Positions 41,135 through 49,391 of a stretch of 64,000 bases of DNA are shown here, in pieces; positions within the stretch are counted from its first letter, which is position 1, and the number at the start of each line of letters is the position of its first letter. Source of the stretch: Paraburkholderia lycopersici. GTDB taxonomy: Bacteria; Pseudomonadota; Gammaproteobacteria; Burkholderiales; Burkholderiaceae. The translations under genes were made by a program, and so were the position numbers. The stretch is taken from positions 62,001 through 126,000 of the forward strand of contig NZ_FMYQ01000013.1 of NCBI RefSeq assembly GCF_900096975.1, written 5' to 3'. The notes beneath the pieces were generated by a model. That model was not told where the DNA came from. It made no database searches and saw only the letters and a program-made list of their open reading frames with translations.

Positions 41135-42366
41135 CCGCCGACGCCCCGCTCGACCTCGAGCGGCTCCTGCGCGAGATCCGCAATCTGGAGGTTCACACAC
41201 CGCAAGGTCCTAGCGGCCTGCTGGCGCGCGAAAGCCGCTTCGTCTTCAATTACGGCGACGTGCCGGACGTCGCTGGCGTTTCGCTCACCATGCCGGTGCG
41301 GCGCCAGAGCTATGCGAGCGGCGACCTGATGGGCATTTTTGCGATGAACCGGCCCGAGGGCTATCTGCGCTTCGTCATCGAGGAGCGGCTCGCGCGCTAC
41401 GGTGCGCCGAGCGACTTGTTTCTGCTCTTTCTTGCCGGCCGGAACCAGATCGGCCGGCTCACCTATTCCGTGCCCGGCGAACGTGTCCCGGAAAGCGAAG
41501 GCGAGCGCCTCGAAGAGTTGCTTTCGTCGCCGTCGGGCCGGCTGTTCGAGCGCCTGATCGACCGGTACGCGCTCGGCTCGGGCATTTCGGGCGTGCAGCC
41601 GAAGGCCGTGGTTCCGCTAGCCGGGGAATCCGCCGCGCGCCCCGCGGAGCACGCGGCGCTACCGCTGCGCACGGTGATCGTGAAGGCGGAAGGCGAGGAT
41701 TTTCCGGGGCTCGCGCGCAACGAATACTTCTGCATGTCGGTGGCGAAAGAAGCGGCGCTCGAAGTCCCCGACTTCTGGCTTTCCGAAGACGGCAAGCTCT
41801 TCGTGATGTCCCGCTTCGACCGCGAGGCAGACGGCACACCGCTCGGATTCGAGGACATGAGCGTGCTGACCGGCAAGGCCAAGTACGAAGGCAGCTACGA
41901 AATGATCGCCAAGGCCGTCGACATCTACACGCGCTCAGACCCGGCACAGAAGCGGCGACTCTTCGAGCGCATCGCCCTGTCATGCCTGTTGCGCGACGGC
42001 GACGCGCACATGAAGAACCTGGGAATCCTCTATATCGACCCCACTGGCCCACGCCGTCTCGCCCCGGCGTTCGACGTGGTCTGCACGGATATCTATCCGG
42101 ACCTGGACGGGCGCATGGCGCTCAGCCTCAACCGGAGCAAGACCTTCCCGCTGCCCGCGGAACTCCATGCGTTCGCGCGTCGCCTCGAACTTGGAACGGC
42201 CGAAAGCGAGGCCATCATGGCCCGCCTTCTCGAGGCGTACCACACGGTCGCCGCGCGTCTCGCCGGCGACCGGCGCTTTGGCGAGGACGACCTCCTTGCA
42301 AGGATCCGTCGGGCCGTGGAGCGCACGGGCGTCAAACCCGTGTCGCGCCCCAAGCTGGTCCGCTAA
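41131..42366 (+). CDS. HipA-family toxin kinase
   Basis: A 411-residue HipA protein: N-terminal subdomain, ATP-loop region GSGISGVQPKAVV with the serine that HipA autophosphorylates, nucleotide Lys in TVIVKAEGED, catalytic Asp loop RDGDAHMKNLGIL and metal Asp in FDVVCTD. All kinase positions appear intact. E. coli HipA phosphorylates glutamyl-tRNA synthetase and causes persistence; relatives hit other tRNA synthetases, so the target here is unknown. It lies between an operon end and the clp gene, as mobile TA modules often do. Confidence 0.9.
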   Translation: MTADAPLDLERLLREIRNLEVHTPQGPSGLLARESRFVFNYGDVPDVAGVSLTMPVRRQSYASGDLMGIFAMNRPEGYLRFVIEERLARYGAPSDLFLLFLAGRNQIGRLTYSVPGERVPESEGERLEELLSSPSGRLFERLIDRYALGSGISGVQPKAVVPLAGESAARPAEHAALPLRTVIVKAEGEDFPGLARNEYFCMSVAKEAALEVPDFWLSEDGKLFVMSRFDREADGTPLGFEDMSVLTGKAKYEGSYEMIAKAVDIYTRSDPAQKRRLFERIALSCLLRDGDAHMKNLGILYIDPTGPRRLAPAFDVVCTDIYPDLDGRMALSLNRSKTFPLPAELHAFARRLELGTAESEAIMARLLEAYHTVAARLAGDRRFGEDDLLARIRRAVERTGVKPVSRPKLVR

Positions 42367-42394
42367 ACGCGCGGGCACAAGCGAGCCGGCTATT

Positions 42395-45076
42395 TCAGCC
42401 GTTGCCCGCCTCGTTGTTCGCGAACGCCATGCGCCGGGCGCCCGCGTCATAGCGGCACACGACCTGCGCGCCCTCCTTCACGTCGCCCTTGAGCATCTCC
42501 TTCGCCAGCTCGTTTTCCACTGTCTGCTGGATCTGACGCTTGAGCTCACGCGCCCCGTATTCCGGTCGATACCCCTCTGCCGCGAGGTAGTCGATCACGC
42601 TGTCGTCGAACGTCAGCTCGATGTCCTGGCTGCGCGCCATACGCTGAACCTGTTCGAGCTGCAGCCTCACGATCGCCCGCAACTCGTCGCTGCTGAGCGG
42701 CTGGAACACGATGATTTCGTCGATGCGGTTGAGGAACTCAGGCCTGAAATGCTGGCGCAGCTCGCCCATCACGGCGCTCTGCATCGACCCTTCGGCGCTC
42801 GACAGGAAGCCCGGCCCCGAGCGCTTCTGGCCCGAAACCACGTCCGAGCCCAGATTGCTCGTCGCGATCACGACCGTATTGCTGAAGTCGACCACACGCC
42901 CTTTGCCGTCGGTGAGGCGCCCGTCGTCGAACACCTGCAGCAGCACGTTGTAGACATCGGCGTGCGCCTTCTCGATCTCGTCGAGCAGGATCACGCAATA
43001 AGGACGGCGCCGCACTTTCTCGGTCAACTGCCCGCCTTCGTCGTAGCCGACATAGCCGGGCGGCGAGCCGATCAGGCGCGACACCGCATGGCGCTCCATG
43101 TACTCGCTCATGTCGATGCGCACAATGGCGTCCTCGTCGCCGAACACCACTTCGGCAAGCGCTTTCGCCAGTTCGGTCTTGCCCACCCCGGTCGGGCCGA
43201 GAAACAGAAAGACGGCCGTGGGGCGGCGGCCGCGCCGCAGCCCCGCGCGCGAGCGGCGCACCGCGTCGCTCACCGCCACGATCGCCTGCTCCTGGCCGAT
43301 CACACGCTCATGCAGGCGCCGCTCCATTTCGAGCAGACGCGTGCGTTCCTCGGCGGTTAGCTGCGTGACCGGCACGCCCGTCAGCTTCGAGACGATTTCC
43401 GCGACTTCCTCGGTCGTCACGTCGGACGTCACCGAGCCGAGCCGCCCTTTCCATTCGTTCGTCGCCTGCGCGAGCGCCTTTTCCTTGTCGGCGATCGGCT
43501 CGTCGAGCGTGTGCGCGCGCTCGAAGTTCTTGCGCGTCGCCGCGTAGTCCTGCTCGCGCCGCAACTGCGCCAGTTCGGCCTCGAGTTCCAGAATCGCCGC
43601 GGGCCGCGAGGTAGCCGAAAGATGCACGCGCGCCGCCGCCTGGTCGATCAGATCGATGGCCTTGTCGGGCAGGAAGCGGCCCGTCACATAGCGGTCCGAC
43701 AGCTCGGCTGCCGCGACGAGCGCATCGTCGCGGATCGTGACGTGGTGATGAACCTCGAGCTTGTCGCGCAGGCCGCGCAGAATGTTGATGGTCTGGTCCA
43801 CGCTCGGTTCGGCGACGAACACGGGCTGAAAGCGCCGCTCGAGCGCCGCGTCTTTCTCGATGTACTTCTGGTATTCCGAGAGCGTCGTCGCGCCGATCAG
43901 GTTCAGTTCGCCGCGCGCCATCGCCGGCTTGAAAACGTTGGCGATATCGAGCCCGCCCTCGCCGCCGCCCTGGCCCGCGCCGACGATCATATGCACTTCG
44001 TCGATGAAGAGCACGAGGTTCTCGCGCTGCGCCGAGATTTCCTCCATCACGCCCTTCACGCGCTCCTCGAATTCCCCGCGATACTTCGCGCCCGCGATCA
44101 GTCCGTTGACGTTCAGTTCGACGAGCCGCCGGCCGCGCAGCGACTCCGGCACGTCGCCGTTCAGCACGCGCTGCGCGAGCCCTTCGGCAATAGCCGTCTT
44201 GCCCACGCCCGGCTCGCCGATCAGCACCGGGTTGTTCTTGCGCCGGCGCGCGAGCACTTCCACTACCGTCTCGATCTCGCTCGAGCGGCCGATCACGGGG
44301 TCGAGCTTGCCCTCGCTCGCGAGCGCAGTGAGGTCGCGGCTGTACTGGTCGAGCTGCGGCGTTGCGCTCGGGCCTTTCGCGGCGGGCCGCTCGCGCTTGT
44401 CGCCCTGGGCTTCGACGAGCCGCTGCAACACCTTCTGCGGCGTGACGCCGTAGCGGCCGAGCAGATGCCCCGCAAAGCTGTCCGGCACCTGCGTGAGCCC
44501 GAAGAGCAGATGCTCGGGCGCGACGTAGCTGTGGCCCAGTTCGCGCGAGACGAGAAATGCGCGGTCGAGCGCGCCCTTCAGGCGCGGCGAAACGCCAATG
44601 CGGCTGTCCTCGGGTGCGCTCGCTCCTTCGCGTTTTTGCGCATTGGCGTCGATGAACGCGCGCACGTCGTCGGGTTGAATGCCGAGGCGCTTGAGGATCG
44701 CCGCGCCCGCGTCGTTGTCCGCGAGTTCGTAGAGCAGATGCTCCGTGTCGACCTCGCGGCGGCCGAACTGCACCGCGCGCTCGGCCGCGCGCTGGAGCAA
44801 TTCGCGCGCCACGTCGCTGAAATAGCGCTCGACGACCGCGCTGTCGCCCGCCTCCATCGCTTGCGGCGCGGGCTGGGCCCCCGCGTCATCCGGACCGCCT
44901 GCCTGCTGCGAGGCGCGAAACAGCGCCTCGAGCGGGCTCAACGTGCGTTGATGCCGCGTGAGCTGCGCGTAATGAAAGTCGCAGACGTCGAGAAAACGCC
45001 GCCTGCCATCCTGCAACACGGCGACTCGCACCGTTGCGGGGCGCACGCCGCAGATATCGCAGTTGAATTGAGCCAT
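42395..45076 (-). CDS. ClpG/ClpK-like AAA+ disaggregase with N-terminal Cys motif
   Basis: An 893-residue Hsp100 protein. The N-terminus has a putative zinc site C6-X2-C9 ... C32-X2-H35, then a ClpN domain (about 80-220), AAA-1 (GEPGVGKTA, FIDEVH), a short middle domain (about 470-540), AAA-2 (GPTGVGKTE, LLDEIEKAH) and a D2-small domain. The ClpP-binding IGF/IGL tripeptide is not seen in the expected AAA-2 loop, so it is probably a stand-alone disaggregase, as for ClpG/ClpK heat-resistance proteins. Start 45076 follows AAGGAGA. GC is as in neighbours. Confidence 0.88.
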   Translation of the reverse strand: MAQFNCDICGVRPATVRVAVLQDGRRRFLDVCDFHYAQLTRHQRTLSPLEALFRASQQAGGPDDAGAQPAPQAMEAGDSAVVERYFSDVARELLQRAAERAVQFGRREVDTEHLLYELADNDAGAAILKRLGIQPDDVRAFIDANAQKREGASAPEDSRIGVSPRLKGALDRAFLVSRELGHSYVAPEHLLFGLTQVPDSFAGHLLGRYGVTPQKVLQRLVEAQGDKRERPAAKGPSATPQLDQYSRDLTALASEGKLDPVIGRSSEIETVVEVLARRRKNNPVLIGEPGVGKTAIAEGLAQRVLNGDVPESLRGRRLVELNVNGLIAGAKYRGEFEERVKGVMEEISAQRENLVLFIDEVHMIVGAGQGGGEGGLDIANVFKPAMARGELNLIGATTLSEYQKYIEKDAALERRFQPVFVAEPSVDQTINILRGLRDKLEVHHHVTIRDDALVAAAELSDRYVTGRFLPDKAIDLIDQAAARVHLSATSRPAAILELEAELAQLRREQDYAATRKNFERAHTLDEPIADKEKALAQATNEWKGRLGSVTSDVTTEEVAEIVSKLTGVPVTQLTAEERTRLLEMERRLHERVIGQEQAIVAVSDAVRRSRAGLRRGRRPTAVFLFLGPTGVGKTELAKALAEVVFGDEDAIVRIDMSEYMERHAVSRLIGSPPGYVGYDEGGQLTEKVRRRPYCVILLDEIEKAHADVYNVLLQVFDDGRLTDGKGRVVDFSNTVVIATSNLGSDVVSGQKRSGPGFLSSAEGSMQSAVMGELRQHFRPEFLNRIDEIIVFQPLSSDELRAIVRLQLEQVQRMARSQDIELTFDDSVIDYLAAEGYRPEYGARELKRQIQQTVENELAKEMLKGDVKEGAQVVCRYDAGARRMAFANNEAGNG

Positions 45077-45290
45077 TTCGTCTCCTTGGAAGCCATGCGC
45101 GGCACGCGTGGGAGTCGCCCGCGAACGCACGAGGATGTCCGCGCGAACCCCGCATGAATGCTCTAACGAATACCGAAGCGAAGTCAGACGTCATCGTAAC
45201 GTCGAATCGAACTGCGCGTCGTCAAGCGGACGTTACTACCGAACAGCGCTTGCGATCTGCGTCCGATCAAGCGTCGTGGCGGGCGACTGG

Positions 45291-46364
45291 CTAGCCCGCT
45301 TCGCGAGCTCCGGCAGCCGGATCGCGTATCCAGGCGGTCAGCAGCGTGGACGAAACGGCGAGGATCACCGGCCCGATGAAGAGCCCGACGATGCCGAAAG
45401 CGAACAGGCCGCCCAGCACGCCGGAGAGAATCAGCAGCATCGACAGATTGACGCCGCGCCGGATCAGCACCGGCCGCACGAGGTTGTCGAGCATGGCGAC
45501 CATCACGGACCACACGGCGAGCAGAATGGCCGCGAGGTGCGCGTCGTGCACGAACAGCCAGATCACGCCGCCGAGCAGCGGCAGCGTCGGGCCGATCTGC
45601 GCGAGGCAGAGCATGAGCATCACCGCGGTGAGCACGCCCGCCCCCGGCACGCCAGCCACCCACAGGCCGATGCCGCCGAGCGCCGACTGCAGGATCGCGG
45701 TGACGACGATGCCAAGGGCCACCGCGCGAACCGAAGCGCCCGCGAGCTTGACGGCCTGCTCGCCATAGGCGGGCGCGACGCGAATGGCGAACCGCGTGAC
45801 GTAATCGGCGGCATGCTCGCCCTTGCTGTAGAGGATGCCCGTGATGATGATCGTGATGAACATGTGCATGACGAACACGCCGACCGAGGCGGCATGGGCG
45901 ATCAACCAGTGCGCCGCTATCGAAACATACGGCTCGAGTTGCGCGAGCAGGCCGCCGGGACCGGCATCGGAGAACTCCTGCCACTTGCCCGCAATGCGCG
46001 CGCCGATCACGGGTATGTCGTGAACCCACGCCGGCGGCGGCGTCAACGTGTAATCGGGCAGCTTGCGGATCACGTCCATGATTTCGCCGCCGTGCAGCGC
46101 GAGCGTCGAAATGGCTTCATAGAGCGGCAGGACAATCACAACGAGGAGGATCAGCAGCATTACGAGCGTGGCGAGCCAGCGGCGGTTGCCGCAACGCCGC
46201 TCGATGGCCGTCATGGCGGGCCAGGTCGCGACGACGATGGTCGTGGCCCAGATCAGCCCAGGGATGAACGGCCGCATGACGTAGAGCGTGCCGATGGTCA
46301 GCGCGCAGAGTATCGCGACAATGAACAGGATGCGGGCAAGGTCCGGCATGGCTTGCGGCTTCAC
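45291..46364 (-). CDS. AI-2E (TqsA/PerM) family membrane protein
   Basis: A 357-residue permease with about eight helices: ILFIVAILCALTIGTLYV and LVMLLILLVVIVLPLYEAI at the N-terminus, and LGGIGLWVAGVPGAGVLTAV and SGVLGGLFAFGIVGLFIGPV in the C-terminal half, typical of the family. Members export small molecules or ions; AI-2 transport cannot be claimed. It starts at GTG 46364 after GAGGAGA; an ATG at 46349 has none. Confidence 0.86.
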   Translation of the reverse strand: MKPQAMPDLARILFIVAILCALTIGTLYVMRPFIPGLIWATTIVVATWPAMTAIERRCGNRRWLATLVMLLILLVVIVLPLYEAISTLALHGGEIMDVIRKLPDYTLTPPPAWVHDIPVIGARIAGKWQEFSDAGPGGLLAQLEPYVSIAAHWLIAHAASVGVFVMHMFITIIITGILYSKGEHAADYVTRFAIRVAPAYGEQAVKLAGASVRAVALGIVVTAILQSALGGIGLWVAGVPGAGVLTAVMLMLCLAQIGPTLPLLGGVIWLFVHDAHLAAILLAVWSVMVAMLDNLVRPVLIRRGVNLSMLLILSGVLGGLFAFGIVGLFIGPVILAVSSTLLTAWIRDPAAGAREAG

Positions 46365-46607
46365 GTACTATTCTCCTCACAGCGGGGCGCGCGTCGCGGC
46401 GCCGACGCGCTAGTCTATCCCGGATACGCGCTGCATCCCCCGAACTGGACACCTTACACGCTCCTTCGCCAGCCGCACGCCGCACCGGCTTTCATTCGCA
46501 TTCTTAACCGAATGGATGATGCAGGCGACTCAACGTGCCGATGCGGTCGCCGGCGCACTCTGGAATAATGGCCGCTTCCCCGATCTCGCAACGAAGAAAA
46601 GCCAGCC

Positions 46608-47396
46608 ATGTCCGCAACCGATACGAAACTGCCCTGCGTGCTCCTGACCAATGACGACGGCATCGACGCGCCCGGCCTCGCCGTGCTCGAAGCCGTGGCC
46701 GGCGAACTCGCGCACGAAGTCTGGGTCGTCGCGCCGGAACACGATCAGAGCGGCACCTCGCACTCCATCAGCCTGCACACGCCGCTGCGCGTGAGCCGCC
46801 GCGGCGAACGGCGCTTCGGCGTGCTCGGCACGCCCGGCGACTGCGTGGTGATGGCGGTGCGCCAGCTAATGGGCGACGTGCGGCCTTCGCTCGTGCTCTC
46901 GGGCATCAACCGCGGCGGCAACCTCGGCGTGGAGACGATGTTTTCCGGCACGGTGGGCGCGGCCATGACAGGCCTTCTGCTCGGCCTGCCGTCCATCGCG
47001 CTGAGCCAGACTTTTCGCGACCGCGAGCGCGTGCGCTGGGACACCGCCCGTGCGCTCGCGCCGGATGTGATTCGCCGCCTCGCCGCCGTCGCGCACGACG
47101 CGCCCGTCTGCCTGAACGTGAATTTCCCCGATATCGACGCGAGCGCCGCCGGCCCCCTCACCGTCGCGCGCCAGGGCGTCGGGCTCGTGCAGGGCATCGA
47201 CGTCGTGCCGCAGATCGACCCGCGCGGCATGGATTACCATTGGCTGCGTTTTAATCGCGGCCCGCGCGAAAATGGCCCCGACACCGAGACGGCCGTGGTG
47301 AACGCCGGCCGTATCGCGGTCACGCCGCTGCAGTTCGAGCGCACCGACGAAAAAGCCTTCACGACGTTGCAGGCGGCCCTCGGCGCAACCGTCTGA
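46608..47396 (+). CDS. surE: 5'/3'-nucleotidase SurE
   Basis: A 262-residue SurE nucleotidase. Metal-binding acidic pair VLLTNDDGIDAPG, Ser in DQSGTSHSI, and Asn in SGINRGGNLG are present. It dephosphorylates nucleoside 5'- and 3'-monophosphates. Not in its common surE-pcm-nlpD neighbourhood, so it may be an extra copy of the gene. Confidence 0.92.
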   Translation: MSATDTKLPCVLLTNDDGIDAPGLAVLEAVAGELAHEVWVVAPEHDQSGTSHSISLHTPLRVSRRGERRFGVLGTPGDCVVMAVRQLMGDVRPSLVLSGINRGGNLGVETMFSGTVGAAMTGLLLGLPSIALSQTFRDRERVRWDTARALAPDVIRRLAAVAHDAPVCLNVNFPDIDASAAGPLTVARQGVGLVQGIDVVPQIDPRGMDYHWLRFNRGPRENGPDTETAVVNAGRIAVTPLQFERTDEKAFTTLQAALGATV

Positions 47397-47427
47397 GCGG
47401 TACCCTGGCCTGAGCCGTACCCGCGCG

Positions 47428-47883
47428 TCACTCGCGCGCGGCGGCCGCCATGGCGTTTTCGATCGCGCTGCGAATGTCGTCAGGAATGCCGATCGATCGA
47501 TGAGTGTCGAGCGAGGTCGTCACGATGGTCTGGCGCGCCGCCATGCGCAGCACGCCGTCTACGCCCGTGCAGGCCCATGCGAGCGTCAGCGACGCTGCGC
47601 CGAGCCGCTCGACATCGAGCGAGAGCCAGACCTCGTCGCCCATCTTGCTGACCGCCTTGAAATCCACTTCGAGGCGCACGGTCGGCATGCCTGTGCGGCG
47701 AGCGCCAATCACCCCGTGATAGCCCTCGCCCGGCAGCAATTCATCGAACCACGACTCGACGAGGTCGTTGAACAGGACGAAGTACTGCGGATAGAACACG
47801 ATGCCGGCCGGGTCGCATTCCGAGAAGCGAATCTTGTGCTTGCGCCGGTAGATGGGTGTCGCCATGCGGGGTTCCGGGTTCAT
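47428..47883 (-). CDS. Acyl-CoA thioesterase (4HBT hotdog fold)
   Basis: A 151-residue hotdog-fold protein. IRFSECDPAGIVFYPQYFVLFND is the 4-hydroxybenzoyl-CoA thioesterase signature with the catalytic Asp. Substrate unknown; a short start at MATPIYRRK is possible. Confidence 0.87.
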   Translation of the reverse strand: MNPEPRMATPIYRRKHKIRFSECDPAGIVFYPQYFVLFNDLVESWFDELLPGEGYHGVIGARRTGMPTVRLEVDFKAVSKMGDEVWLSLDVERLGAASLTLAWACTGVDGVLRMAARQTIVTTSLDTHRSIGIPDDIRSAIENAMAAAARE

Positions 47884-47901
47884 TCCAGCTCTCGCGCCCG
47901 G

Positions 47902-48492
47902 TCAGATCATGAGCCGCGACACCTTCACGCCTTCCAGCGACACCCCTGCCATCAGGCCGGCGTTGGTCAGCACGAACGCCTCGACGGGGCTCGTCGCCGT
48001 CGAGGTATCGACGTTGCCGTTCGCGCCCACCGTGACCAGCGCGACCGTGGCGTCCGCGCCCGCCGACCAGCCCTGGCTGCCCGTGAAGTCGTTGAGCGCG
48101 ACCGGATTCATGAACGCGAAGATGATGGCCTTGGACTGCGCGCCGATCTGCAGCCCGAACGAGCCGGCTACCGTGCTGTAGTAGCCGGTCGTGCGGCCGT
48201 CCACGCGCAGCGCGCCGGTGCCGTACTGCCCGCCGATCCAGAAGCCCGCCGACAGCACCTGCGGAAAGACCAGCACGCCGCTCGCTTTCGAGATCAGTTC
48301 CCGGGACCCGCTCACTGTGCTGTAAAGGCGCGAGAGCGTGGCATCGACGCCCGCGTCGATCGAGTTTCGCTTCGCTGTGTTTTGTGCGGCGCTGTTCTGC
48401 GAGCCGAGCGGGGTCGTCGTGCAGCCGGCAAGCGCGAGACCGCCGGCGGCAAGAGCGGCACTGGAGCTGAGAAGAAATTGACGTCGGCGCAT
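47902..48492 (-). CDS. YSC84/SYLF-domain lipoprotein
   Basis: A 196-residue protein with an RR-containing lipoprotein signal ending LALAGC (MRRRQFLLSSSAALAA), then a SYLF lipid-binding domain about 60-196 (SRELISKASGVLVFPQVL, GFWIGGQYGTGALRVDG, GSFGLQIGAQSKAIIFAFMN). Anchored on the outer side of the membrane; lipid-binding role inferred. ATG 48492 follows AGGAATT and gives the signal; longer frames add unrelated residues. Confidence 0.86.
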   Translation of the reverse strand: MRRRQFLLSSSAALAAGGLALAGCTTTPLGSQNSAAQNTAKRNSIDAGVDATLSRLYSTVSGSRELISKASGVLVFPQVLSAGFWIGGQYGTGALRVDGRTTGYYSTVAGSFGLQIGAQSKAIIFAFMNPVALNDFTGSQGWSAGADATVALVTVGANGNVDTSTATSPVEAFVLTNAGLMAGVSLEGVKVSRLMI

Positions 48493-48924
48493 TGCGGAAT
48501 TCCTGTGCAGTGATGGCTTCATGGTGACTTCGATTGCCCGCGCCGGCCCGAACGTGCACGTACGGACCGCGCGAAGCGCTACAGGATAGCGCGCATGGCC
48601 GTCGCACGGGCAAACCGGCAGTTTGGCACGCGTTCGCCCGGCCATTCGACAGAACGGCTCCGGCGGCCACGACCGCTCATCCCTGGGGGTATAGGACCAT
48701 GCATCGGGCATCGAGTTCGCGCCGATGCATCAGGGTGTTCCCGCCCGCCGCCCCTGGGTGCGGCGCAGCATCGCCGACGCTTCCCGGAAGCGTTCGTCTC
48801 GCCCATCCGATCGAAAGCGGCCGCAGCGTCACGCCACGTTTATGGCCGCCCTCGGGCCTGTCCGCGGACGTGTGCAAACGCGACACGCCATGTTAGACTG
48901 CGCCGCGCAATCGTTCTCATTCTC
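48493..48924. other. Divergent region before the metal-uptake genes
   Basis: 432 bases between the YSC84-type gene (-) and the DUF2946 gene (+). No credible gene; the right end has the Fur-like box. Confidence 0.4.
48906..48924 (+). promoter_or_regulatory. Fur-box-like site upstream of the DUF2946-TonB genes
   Basis: Read on the minus strand, the 19 bases match the Fur consensus (GATAAT-type hexamer repeats) at 12 of 19 positions, with repeated GAGAAT/GAGAAC. It touches the DUF2946 start codon, a position where Fur represses. Confidence 0.45.
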
Positions 48925-49290
48925 ATGAATCCACGCAAGCATTCACTGCTGACCGCATGGCTTGGCCTCGTCGCCATGTGGCTCATCGTGCTTGCGCCGC
49001 TCGTGAGCCAGCTCGTCGCCGCGCAGCACCTGCACGAGCCCGACAGCACGCTCTGCTCGGCCATGCAGCCGGTGCAGAGTGCACCGCATCTTTCGCACGA
49101 CGACGCATTCGGCGCGTGCGGCTACTGCCATCTGCTCGAACATCACGTGGCGATGCCGTCGATCGCCGCGCCCGAGCCGGCCGGCGCGCTCGTCGTCGCA
49201 CTCGACAAAGTCGCGCCGCCCGTGTCGCGCGACATCCCCTCCGGCGCCTTCCCTTCCGGCAGGCCGCGCGGCCCGCCGTCCCTTTCCTGA
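48925..49290 (+). CDS. DUF2946-family small membrane-anchored protein
   Basis: A 121-residue protein with one hydrophobic N-terminal segment (about 10-32, AWLGLVAMWLIVLAPLVSQL) and a Cys/His region: C44, then C65-X2-C68 (ACGYCHLLEHH). Such proteins usually lie beside TonB-dependent metal receptors, as here, and the CXXC-His region suggests metal handling. Function not established. Confidence 0.82.
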   Translation: MNPRKHSLLTAWLGLVAMWLIVLAPLVSQLVAAQHLHEPDSTLCSAMQPVQSAPHLSHDDAFGACGYCHLLEHHVAMPSIAAPEPAGALVVALDKVAPPVSRDIPSGAFPSGRPRGPPSLS

Positions 49291-49391
49291 GCCCTGCCGT
49301 TACCGGCCGCATGGTCGCGACCTGATCGCGTGCGCAACGAGCACGCACGGCGCGCGCGGCCGCTCGACCCTCGTCTTCAGGAAAGCACTCC

